Source of the DNA: Bacteroidales bacterium UBA1205
Lineage (GTDB): Bacteria; Bacteroidota; Bacteroidia; Bacteroidales; WCHB1-69
Direction of reading: 5' to 3'
NCBI GenBank assembly: GCA_002309615.1
Contig: DBXT01000008.1
Span: 1,568 to 17,000, forward strand
Length of the DNA stretch: 15,433 bases
Part shown: piece after piece, positions 6,261-13,565 of the stretch
Numbering within the stretch: position 1 is the stretch's first letter
Layout of the letters: each line of letters starts with the position of its first letter
The notes under the pieces: model-generated
The model's database searches: none
The model's input: only the letters and a program-made list of their open reading frames with translations
What the model was told of the DNA's origin: nothing
Made by a program: the position numbers and the translations under genes

Positions 6261-9200
6261 TTATTCACCTATATAAGGTTGCAATTTACTTTTTATCGTT
6301 TGAATTTTGTCCTTGTAAGATTCCATCTCAGGGAATTGAGAGGTGAGATTGTCAAATTGATAGTAGATTTCTCGGATAAACTGGTTGTTTCGATTATAAC
6401 TATCTTTTATATAATTAAATTGATCTCCATGGAATTTAGCATAGTAAGCATTTTCTGCCAACATTTGATTAGAATAGTCGTCAAATAATTGGATGCCTTT
6501 TTCTATACCGGATTGTGTACGACAAAGTACATAACACCGAGCAAGGAATATTTCAAAGTAATCGTAAGGAGTGATATCTTGCGGGAACCATTCATAAACA
6601 CGGTCTATTACTTTTTCAGCTTGGTCGTATTTGCCTTCTTCCAATAAATTTTCTACCAAACGATAGAAAAATATCTTGACATTGGTAACCATTCTTGTAT
6701 AGTCTTCACTCAAGAAAATGTCCTTTTGTGCATATTGTCCCAAGTTGAATTTGTTCATTAAATTGTCATACAATATTTTAGAATCAATTCTTCCGGTGAA
6801 ACCAAATGGAGGTTTTCTTTCGGCTACAATAGGAGTAAGACGATAAACCATACCATCTGCTTCAAAATAGTCTTCCAGACCGAAGAATGCTTCACTACCG
6901 GTGGTAGCCACATAGCAAATAGGTCTTTCCCAATTGTTGTGAGCTAAAATATCCATCATGGCAATGTAGGCTTTTGTAGTTACCATTAAAGTATCTTTGC
7001 CATTTTGTTGGTAGATGGAATTGTCAGGCATGGTCCACACTATTTTGTCAACAATTTGGTCTGCCAATTCCGGAGGAACGGTACCGTTAGCAAGAACTTT
7101 TTCCTTGTCAACATCCATTGTGAAGGAGATAGTATTGATAAACGCTTCACGTTTGTTGTTTTTAGGTTTGTAAATTTCTTGCATAACATTGACAATATTT
7201 TGCGGAGTTTTGATAGAATTTTGTGCTACCAACAAATCGCGAGTACCTTGTTGATACATCTCTTTTGTCATTTTGACAGGAACAGGTTCTCCATCATAAG
7301 ATTTACGTCTCATTTGATCAATATACCAATCGGTACCCATCAAAGACAGATTGCAGATACGGACATCGGTTCTATAACCTTCCACTTCTTGTAGATACCA
7401 AAGAGGGAAAGTATCGTTGTCACCATTGGCAAACAAGATAGCATTCGGCGGACAGCAATCCAAATAGGCTTTGCCGATGGCAAGTGTTAAATATCTGTCA
7501 GAACGATCGTGGTCGTCCCAGTTTTGTGTTCCCATAAGAACAGGTACGCCGGCACATATTATGGTGGCTAACCCTGCGGAAAGAACTTCTTGTTTTTTGA
7601 GAAGTTTGTAAATCCATGAGAAGACGGCATAAACACCCAAACCTATCCACATAGCATAAGCATAGAACGATGCAGCAAAAGCATAATCTCGTTCGCGAGG
7701 TTGATAAGCGTACATATTTAAGTAGATGCCGATGGCAATACCTGTCATAAAGAATAAGGTTAATACCACTGCCCAATTTTTTCTGTCATGACGGAATTGG
7801 TAGATGCAACCTATCAAACCTAAGATAAATGGTAAAAAGTAATATTTATTATTACCTTTATTTTTCATGTGGTCAGGCATATCTTGAGGTCCTAATCTTG
7901 CTTCGTCAATAAATTTGATACCGCTTACCCATTCGCCGGAAGTTTTTCCGCCAAAACCTTGGTTAAGTGTTTGTCTGCCAACAAAATTCCACATAAAATA
8001 TCTTCCATACATATACCACATTTGGTAAGAGAAGAAGAAGCGTAGGTTTTCGCCAAAAGTGGGAATATTTGGTACTTGTTGTCCATTTTGATTGATAAAA
8101 TCGGGTCTGTTAGGATCCATGCCGGACCATATCTTGTAATTTTTGATATTGTTGGCATCCCGATTCGACCACATACGTGGGAACAAGGTACAATCTTCTC
8201 CATAGTAGATAGGAACTGTTTTGGTGCGGGAATCGCTGATGACATATTTTCCTTTGATGGTCATTGCACCATATTTGTCGGTATTCTTTGCTACAAAATC
8301 TTTAGCATCTTTTTCACTATAGAAACGAGTTACTTCTCCATAGGAATTGCTGATAATATAGTTTTTAACGTAAACAGGGTCACCATCTTTGTTTTCTTTT
8401 ACACGGCTATTGTAGTATTGACCATAAACCAATGGGTTGCTACCATATTGGTCACGATTCAAATAGGCTAATAAAGAAACGGCGTCTTCCGGATTGTTTT
8501 CGTCAATAGGCGTGTTGGCATTGGAACGAATGGTAAGAATAAAGAAGGTAGAATAGCCTATTAACATAAATGTTAATGAAAGCATTGCTAAATTGAATAT
8601 TCTTTTTTGTTTGCGTTCGGAATATACAATTCCGCATATCAACAATGCTACTATGATAGCAAAATATATGATAGTGCCTACATAAAATCCTGTACCGAAA
8701 CTATTGGTGAACAAACGTTCAAACCAACCGGAGCATTTTACAATGTAAGGAACGATACCCCATAATATCACGGCAATAGTTAAGAATGATATAATAAGAG
8801 CCTTGATAGTTCCTTTGGTAGAGGGTTTAAATTTACGGAAATATATAATTAAACCCATAGCCGGTACTGTCAATAAATTCAAAAGGTGAACACCTATTGA
8901 TAAACCTATTACAAAGGCTATAAATATAATCCACCTATTAGAATAATTGGTATCTGCTACGGCATCCCATTTCAATATTGCCCAAAAGACTAATGCGGTG
9001 CAAAATGACGACATGGCATATACTTCACCTTCAACAGCCGAAAACCAGAAAGTATCGCTAAAAGTATATGCGAATGCTCCCACTAATGCACTACCAAAAA
9101 TAGCTAATACTTTTCCGTTTGTCAATTCACCTCCTTTTGCCAAAGCCAATTTTCTGCCAAGCATTGTCAAAGCCCAGAAGAGGAACAAAATAGTGAATCC

Positions 9201-9467
9201 GCTGCAAAGGGCAGACATAGAATTGATATAGAAAGCTACTTTTGTAACATCGTCACCTGCCAACATGGAGAAAATACGACCAAGAAGTTGGAAAGTCGGT
9301 GCTCCGGGCGGATGACCTACTTGTAATTTATAAGCTGTGGCTAAATATTCACCACAATCCCAAAAACTAACAGTTGGTTCAACAGTAAGCAGGTATACGG
9401 CACAAGCACATATACAAACTATTAAACCCAAAAGATTGTTGATTAGATTATATTTTTTAACCATCAT
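6261..9467 (-). CDS. DUF2723/TMEM260-like (GT117) membrane glycosyltransferase family protein
   Basis: 1068-aa polytopic membrane protein of the DUF2723 family. Relatives include the human protein O-mannosyltransferase TMEM260, and bacterial members are named glycosyltransferase family 117. The N-terminal GT-C block is clear: a first helix (about 10-28), then the extracytoplasmic loop SFWDCGEYLATAY with D37 and E40, then VGHPPGAP (50-57). The first 310 residues and roughly 550-650 hold clusters of hydrophobic helices, separated by a long soluble segment. The block QPRERDYAF and the later NGDNDTFPLWYLQEVEGYRT stretch are typical of Bacteroidota members. The last 150 residues look TPR-like (EEGKYDQAEKVIDRVYEWFP). 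It probably glycosylates exported proteins using a lipid-linked sugar; donor and target are unknown. Two adjacent ATGs (9467, 9464) are possible starts. It follows pheS by 22 nt. Confidence 0.9.
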   Translation of the reverse strand: MMVKKYNLINNLLGLIVCICACAVYLLTVEPTVSFWDCGEYLATAYKLQVGHPPGAPTFQLLGRIFSMLAGDDVTKVAFYINSMSALCSGFTILFLFWALTMLGRKLALAKGGELTNGKVLAIFGSALVGAFAYTFSDTFWFSAVEGEVYAMSSFCTALVFWAILKWDAVADTNYSNRWIIFIAFVIGLSIGVHLLNLLTVPAMGLIIYFRKFKPSTKGTIKALIISFLTIAVILWGIVPYIVKCSGWFERLFTNSFGTGFYVGTIIYFAIIVALLICGIVYSERKQKRIFNLAMLSLTFMLIGYSTFFILTIRSNANTPIDENNPEDAVSLLAYLNRDQYGSNPLVYGQYYNSRVKENKDGDPVYVKNYIISNSYGEVTRFYSEKDAKDFVAKNTDKYGAMTIKGKYVISDSRTKTVPIYYGEDCTLFPRMWSNRDANNIKNYKIWSGMDPNRPDFINQNGQQVPNIPTFGENLRFFFSYQMWYMYGRYFMWNFVGRQTLNQGFGGKTSGEWVSGIKFIDEARLGPQDMPDHMKNKGNNKYYFLPFILGLIGCIYQFRHDRKNWAVVLTLFFMTGIAIGIYLNMYAYQPRERDYAFAASFYAYAMWIGLGVYAVFSWIYKLLKKQEVLSAGLATIICAGVPVLMGTQNWDDHDRSDRYLTLAIGKAYLDCCPPNAILFANGDNDTFPLWYLQEVEGYRTDVRICNLSLMGTDWYIDQMRRKSYDGEPVPVKMTKEMYQQGTRDLLVAQNSIKTPQNIVNVMQEIYKPKNNKREAFINTISFTMDVDKEKVLANGTVPPELADQIVDKIVWTMPDNSIYQQNGKDTLMVTTKAYIAMMDILAHNNWERPICYVATTGSEAFFGLEDYFEADGMVYRLTPIVAERKPPFGFTGRIDSKILYDNLMNKFNLGQYAQKDIFLSEDYTRMVTNVKIFFYRLVENLLEEGKYDQAEKVIDRVYEWFPQDITPYDYFEIFLARCYVLCRTQSGIEKGIQLFDDYSNQMLAENAYYAKFHGDQFNYIKDSYNRNNQFIREIYYQFDNLTSQFPEMESYKDKIQTIKSKLQPYIGE

Positions 9468-9489
9468 TATTAATTATATTTTAATTGTA

Positions 9490-10509
9490 TTAAATTGCTT
9501 GAAATTGTTTTAAAAATCTAAGGTCATTTTCAAAGAAAAGACGTATGTCTTTGGTTTTGTATAAAACTTGAGTGATACGTTCGATGCCCATTCCGAATGC
9601 GAAACCGCTATATTCGTTCGGGTCAATATTCATGTTGCGAAGCACATTCGGGTCAACCATGCCGCAGCCGAGAATTTCCACCCAACCGGAATTTTTGCAC
9701 AAATTGCAACCCTTTCCTTTGCAAATTCCACAAGTGATGTCCATTTCTGCAGATGGTTCTGTGAAAGGGAAATAGGAGGGGCGAAGGCGGATGTTGGTTT
9801 CTGTGCCAAACATTTCTTTTGCAAAATGCAAAAGTGTCTGTTTCATATCAGCGAAAGAAACATTTTTATCAATATAAAGTCCTTCAATTTGGTGAAACAT
9901 ACAATGCGATCGAGCGGTGATGACTTCGTTACGATAGGTTCTTCCCGGACAGATGACGCGAATAGGTGGTTTCTGTTTTTCCATCACGCGAATTTGTATG
10001 GAAGAAGTATGTGTACGAAGTGCAATATCAGGATCTTTTTCTACAAAAAAAGTATCTTGCATATCTCTTGCCGGATGTTCGGGAGGGAAATTGAGGGCAT
10101 TGAACAAATGCCAGTCGTCTTCTATTTCAGGGCCATCGGCAACAACAAAACCTATTTTTTCGAAAACATCGTAAATTTGCTTTCTGACAACAGAAACAGG
10201 GTGTCTTGAACCCAGTTCGATACTGTTGGCAGGACAAGTGGTGTCAATTTTTTCTATGGTAGTAGTTTGCTTGGCTTCAATGGCATTTTTTAGCTGTTGA
10301 ATTTTTTCTTGTACCAAATTTTTCAGATGATTGACATTTTGTCCAAAAGTTTTTCTTTCCTCTGCAGGAATAGAACGAATATCGTCAAACAAAGTGGTTA
10401 GTTCACCTTTTTTCCCTAAAAATTTCAAACGAAAACGATCTAATTCTTCCAAATTTTCAGTTTGAAATTTCTCAATTTCTTTACAAAGTTGTGTTAATTT
10501 ATCGTTCAT
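9490..10509 (-). CDS. pheS: phenylalanine-tRNA ligase alpha subunit
   Basis: Class II aminoacyl-tRNA synthetase subunit that, with PheT, charges tRNA-Phe in the cytoplasm. The 339-aa protein has the N-terminal helical tRNA-binding coiled coil (about 1-85), then the catalytic core: HPVSVVRKQI near 103, motif 2 as PGRTYRNE (188-195), FHQIEG (205-210) and motif 3 as GFAFGMGIER (302-311). An insert with C260-x2-C263-x4-C268-x2-C271 forms a probable zinc knuckle; C282 lies close by. Such cysteines occur in PheS of several phyla. pheT is not adjacent: the downstream neighbour is the GT117-type gene and the upstream neighbour a cyclophilin 8 nt away. The separated arrangement of pheS and pheT is compatible with Bacteroidota. 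No upstream leader-peptide attenuator is seen. Confidence 0.97.
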   Translation of the reverse strand: MNDKLTQLCKEIEKFQTENLEELDRFRLKFLGKKGELTTLFDDIRSIPAEERKTFGQNVNHLKNLVQEKIQQLKNAIEAKQTTTIEKIDTTCPANSIELGSRHPVSVVRKQIYDVFEKIGFVVADGPEIEDDWHLFNALNFPPEHPARDMQDTFFVEKDPDIALRTHTSSIQIRVMEKQKPPIRVICPGRTYRNEVITARSHCMFHQIEGLYIDKNVSFADMKQTLLHFAKEMFGTETNIRLRPSYFPFTEPSAEMDITCGICKGKGCNLCKNSGWVEILGCGMVDPNVLRNMNIDPNEYSGFAFGMGIERITQVLYKTKDIRLFFENDLRFLKQFQAI

Positions 10510-10517
10510 TATTGCAT

Positions 10518-11132
10518 TTATTTTTTAACAATCTTCATAGAAATGATTTTTACATCTTCTATAGGACGATTGAATCTGTCTGTTTTTACTTGAGCAATTT
10601 TGTCTATAACGTCCATTCCTTCAATGGTTTGTCCAAAAATAGTGTAAGCTCCGTCTAAGTGGGGAGTTCCATTGTCGTTTTGTACGATATAAAATTGTGA
10701 ACCGGAGGATTCACGTTTAGGATTCACTTGGTCGCCCATACGAGCTGCCGCCAAAGATCCTTTTACATGTTTGAGTTCCGGAATAATTTCAGCAGGAATG
10801 GTATAATCAGGACCGCCGTTTCCCAACATTTGTCCCGAAGGGGCATTTTTTGAATCAGGGTCTCCACCTTGTATCATAAAATTATTGATGACACGATGAA
10901 AAAGAAGACCATTATAGTAGCCCTCTTTTACCAATTTGATGAAATTGTCACGATGAAGAGGCGTTTCGTTGTATAGTTTAACTTTAATATCTCCCATAGA
11001 AGTGGAGATGAGTACCAAAGTTTCTTTCTGTTGCATTTTTTTATTATTCTTTTGTCCTTGTGCGATGTTTGCTGTGCAAAGACTGATTATAAGGCACAAA
11101 CAAACGCTTTTAATTAACGAATCTTTTTTCAT
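10518..11132 (-). CDS. cyclophilin-type peptidyl-prolyl cis-trans isomerase, exported
   Basis: 204-aa isomerase that accelerates proline-peptide bond rotation during folding of exported proteins. An N-terminal signal sequence (basic MKKDSLIK, hydrophobic 9-20, likely cleavage at about residue 24, ANIA-Q) directs it to the periplasm. The cyclophilin core carries FHRVINNFMIQGGD (78-91) with the catalytic R80, F85 and Q88, SGSQFYIV (143-150) with Q146 and F147, and LDGAYTIFG (159-167). In the last motif the position often occupied by Trp or His is Y163, as in many bacterial cyclophilins. It is the first gene of the minus-strand cluster: pheS begins 8 nt after its stop, so both are probably on one transcript started in the divergent region at 11133-11281. 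Confidence 0.95.
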   Translation of the reverse strand: MKKDSLIKSVCLCLIISLCTANIAQGQKNNKKMQQKETLVLISTSMGDIKVKLYNETPLHRDNFIKLVKEGYYNGLLFHRVINNFMIQGGDPDSKNAPSGQMLGNGGPDYTIPAEIIPELKHVKGSLAAARMGDQVNPKRESSGSQFYIVQNDNGTPHLDGAYTIFGQTIEGMDVIDKIAQVKTDRFNRPIEDVKIISMKIVKK

Positions 11133-11167
11133 TATCGTATATTTTTCTAAAATTTATTACCAAAAAA

Positions 11168-11199
11168 TTGCTTTCGTATCTAAATAAAATATATTTTTG
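11168..11199 (+). promoter_or_regulatory. Bacteroidota promoter for the small lipoprotein gene
   Basis: The -7 element TATTTTTG (11192-11199) matches TAnnTTTG perfectly. A partial -33 element, TTG at 11168-11170, lies 21 nt upstream, which is acceptable spacing. Transcription would start near 11203-11207, about 75 nt ahead of the ATG at 11282. The following gene for the AsnB-like protein begins 9 nt after the lipoprotein and has no promoter of its own, so this promoter probably serves both. Confidence 0.6.
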
Positions 11200-11212
11200 C
11201 ATCGCAAAAATT
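11194..11212. promoter_or_regulatory. inverted repeat and possible divergent -7 element
   Basis: TTTTTGC (11194-11200) and GCAAAAA (11204-11210) form a 7-bp inverted repeat around the centre ATC. The left arm is the end of the plus-strand -7 element. Read on the minus strand, the right arm gives AATTTTTG (11212 to 11205), a seven-of-eight match to TAnnTTTG that could serve the cyclophilin-pheS transcript with a leader of about 60-70 nt. The symmetry could also be an operator or chance in AT-rich DNA. The rest of the 11133-11281 gap is A/T-rich and shows no RNA gene. Confidence 0.3.
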
Positions 11213-11281
11213 TAAAAAAGCAATATTACAAAAAAAATATCAAAAAAAGCAGTTTTGGAACAAAAAAAATTAATTAAAGAT

Positions 11282-11647
11282 ATGAAGAGCAAAATAAAAT
11301 TGATTGTAGGGTTGTTATTCGTTTCAGTATTATTCACTTTTACATCGTGCAAAAATAGTACGGAATGTATTGGCGTGGTAAAAGTTTGTATGGTTGATGC
11401 TAATGGAGAAAAGGTATATGTTCCTGATTGTAAGTTGATTTTCGGAGATCCTTCTTTTTCAAAAGATGTATATAGAGAAGTATATACAGATGAAAATGGA
11501 AAATATGAAGGTGTTTGGAAATATGAGGCATATTTAAAAATAGAGGCAACGGCAACTATCTCCAACAAAAGCTATAAAGGCAGTTCTTTTATTCGTTTGA
11601 GTGCAGGCGAAAAAACAGAACAAGAGATACTTATCAAACGAGATTAA
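11282..11647 (+). CDS. small lipoprotein with probable transthyretin/carboxypeptidase-regulatory-like beta fold
   Basis: 121-aa protein. From the ATG at 11282 it has a lipoprotein signal: basic MKSKIK, hydrophobic 7-19 and lipobox FTSC with C23. An in-frame TTG at 11255 would add nine polar residues before the signal and is unlikely. The mature part alternates hydrophobic and polar residues as beta strands. It contains VYTDENGKYEGVW (67-79), the TDxxGxY-type turn common in carboxypeptidase-regulatory or prealbumin-like domains. C29, C36 and C50 could form disulfides. No enzymatic motif is visible. It is likely an envelope lipoprotein of unknown role. It is separated by 9 nt from the AsnB-like gene, so the two are probably co-transcribed, although no functional link is evident. 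Confidence 0.8.
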   Translation: MKSKIKLIVGLLFVSVLFTFTSCKNSTECIGVVKVCMVDANGEKVYVPDCKLIFGDPSFSKDVYREVYTDENGKYEGVWKYEAYLKIEATATISNKSYKGSSFIRLSAGEKTEQEILIKRD

Positions 11648-11656
11648 CCTTTTGGG

Positions 11657-13519
11657 ATGAATGCTTTAGTAGCGATTTTAAGCGAAAAAGGCATTGATGC
11701 AACCAGTTTGTCATCGAAGATTTCTTTGGCTTTGGCATCTTTGGCTCATAGAGGCAAAGAAATTCAATTGATAGAAAAAGAGGTAGTCAATATGCATGTA
11801 AAAATGGGTATTGGCTACTTTGATTTTTTAGATAAATATAGTTACGAAGATGAAAAAGTAGTGGTGCATTTTGCAGGAAAAATCCTCTTTGAAGAAAAAA
11901 TCCGACAAAAAATCGGTGAAAATTTCAGTGAGCGGGTAGCCCAAAATGTTGCCATTTTGTATGAAACTATCGGAACGGAATGTTTTTCTTTTTTGCAAGG
12001 TAGTTGGACATTGACATTACTGGACAAGTGCAGTAATAAATTGTTGGCAGCAAGAGATCAATTCGGCAACAGACCTTTGTTTTATTATACCGAAAACAAT
12101 ATGTTGATGATAGCCTCGCAGGCAAAGGCTGTTTATTCATCTTTTGAAGGTGCTAAAACATTGAATGAGAATGCAATTATAGAATATTTGTTGTACGGAG
12201 ATATTGCAAAGCATAAGCAAAATTTTTATGCCAACATACATAGTTTGCCACCTGCACATGTTTTAGAATATGATATAGAAAATAGGCATTTAAGTATAAA
12301 TCCATATTATATTTTACCATATAAAAATTGTACTGCTCCGTACAATCCATACGAAGAGCCGTATTTTGCGGATACATTGCGGACAAAATTGATAGAAAGT
12401 GTAAAAGGTAATTTTTGTCAGCAAGAATCTGTGGCCATGGGTCTGAGCGGTGGATTAGATAGTTCTTCTATTGTTTATGTGGCAAGAAAATTCTGTCCGG
12501 ATACAAAAATAACTGCGTTTACCGCTGTAAATAGTTATGATGACAAAGAAATCGGTTGGGCAAAAAAAGTAGCAGAAGAATTGCAGATAGAGTGGGTAAA
12601 AGTGCCTTGTACGGAAGAACATATAAAAAATGAATTACCACAAGCCATTCAATCACAAGATATTCCGATTTTTTCTTTGAGTACTTTTGCTCAGTGGAAA
12701 ATTATGCAAACTATCGGTGAGTATGGTTGCAAGATGGTTGTTGACGGACAAGGCAGTGATGAAATGTTGGCGGGATATGCGGCATTTTATCCTCCATTTA
12801 TGCGATTTTTGCGACACGAATGGATTGTAAAAGACTATCTTTCAGAGATTTTGCATTTGAAAAATAGTCCAATGAGTCCTAAAACGTTGGCATTGATGTC
12901 TTTAAAAGATTTTGCAAAAAAACATTATTATCGCCAAGAAGAACGTTTAGCGAAAAAAGTGAATGAAATAGCATTCCAAGCTATCGATAGTCAAGTATTA
13001 GAAAATTATTTTGCAAGAGAGCAACAAGAAGAACCTTACAAAAGAGTTTTGAATGATTATTTATATGCTTCCTATACGCAAGATTTGCCGCAAATATTGC
13101 ATTGGGGTGAATATTCGGCAGCTCAATTCGGGATAGATTATATGACACCATTTTCCGATAGTGTAGATTTGGTGGAATATGTTTTTCAAATTCCATCCAC
13201 ACAAAAAATTCATCAACAATGGAACAAATATATGTTGCGAAAAGCGATGGTAGGCATTGTTAACGAAGAAATTTTGTGGAGAAGTGAAAAATTAGGTTTT
13301 TACATTCCTGAACAAAAATGGTATGAACAACTCAATGCCACTATGAAAGTTTATGTTGGCGATCAAATTAAGGACGAACAATTGATTGATTTACAGCAAA
13401 TAATTGACGTATGGGATAAAAAATTTTCTTTAGGCGATATTCGTTTCCAAAGGTTGGCATTTCGTTTGTATAGTTATTTGTTGTGGAAAAATGGATTGAA
13501 AGAGAAAAAAATGTTATAA
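11657..13519 (+). CDS. asparagine synthetase B-like protein with degenerate glutaminase domain
   Basis: 620-aa two-domain protein with the architecture of glutamine-dependent asparagine synthetase. The C-terminal synthetase half is well preserved: the ATP pyrophosphatase loop GLSGGLDSSS (262-271), GQGSDEMLAGY (364-374), PFSD (498-501), LRKAMVGIVNEEILWRSEK (527-545) and the following GFYIPEQKW. It should adenylate a carboxylate. The N-terminal class II glutamine amidotransferase half is recognisable (HRG at 31-33, RDQFGNRPLFYY at 133-144) but begins MNALVAIL instead of MCGIVAIL, so the nucleophilic Cys2 is Asn. The block normally NGEIYN reads AGKILF, and HRGPD reads HRGKE. The reading frame upstream contains the stop codon of the previous gene, so no alternative start restores the cysteine. 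It may use free ammonia or another amine, or act as an amide-bond cyclase like beta-lactam synthetase. It is therefore not named asnB. Confidence 0.88.
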   Translation: MNALVAILSEKGIDATSLSSKISLALASLAHRGKEIQLIEKEVVNMHVKMGIGYFDFLDKYSYEDEKVVVHFAGKILFEEKIRQKIGENFSERVAQNVAILYETIGTECFSFLQGSWTLTLLDKCSNKLLAARDQFGNRPLFYYTENNMLMIASQAKAVYSSFEGAKTLNENAIIEYLLYGDIAKHKQNFYANIHSLPPAHVLEYDIENRHLSINPYYILPYKNCTAPYNPYEEPYFADTLRTKLIESVKGNFCQQESVAMGLSGGLDSSSIVYVARKFCPDTKITAFTAVNSYDDKEIGWAKKVAEELQIEWVKVPCTEEHIKNELPQAIQSQDIPIFSLSTFAQWKIMQTIGEYGCKMVVDGQGSDEMLAGYAAFYPPFMRFLRHEWIVKDYLSEILHLKNSPMSPKTLALMSLKDFAKKHYYRQEERLAKKVNEIAFQAIDSQVLENYFAREQQEEPYKRVLNDYLYASYTQDLPQILHWGEYSAAQFGIDYMTPFSDSVDLVEYVFQIPSTQKIHQQWNKYMLRKAMVGIVNEEILWRSEKLGFYIPEQKWYEQLNATMKVYVGDQIKDEQLIDLQQIIDVWDKKFSLGDIRFQRLAFRLYSYLLWKNGLKEKKML

Positions 13520-13536
13520 GTTAGAAAAAAAAATGA

Positions 13537-13544
13537 TATTTTTG
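13537..13544 (+). promoter_or_regulatory. Bacteroidota -7 element upstream of the aminopeptidase gene
   Basis: TATTTTTG is a perfect match to TAnnTTTG, lying in the 46-nt gap after the AsnB-like gene. Transcription would begin near 13548-13552, leaving about 15 nt before the ATG at 13566. The region where a -33 box is expected (about 13512-13517, GTTATA) is poor. It suggests that the aminopeptidase has its own promoter in addition to any read-through. Confidence 0.55.
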
Positions 13545-13565
13545 CTATTTCAAAAAAGATAAATT

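Noticed and set aside
8076..8471. 131-codon open frame opposite the GT117-type gene
   Set aside because: Antisense shadow of a strongly supported gene, with no recognisable motif.
9568..10209. 213-codon open frame on the plus strand opposite pheS
   Set aside because: It is antisense to a clear pheS, has no recognisable domain and a composition typical of a shadow frame.
11255..11281. TTG start for the small lipoprotein
   Set aside because: It adds polar residues before a well-formed lipoprotein signal that begins at the ATG at 11282.
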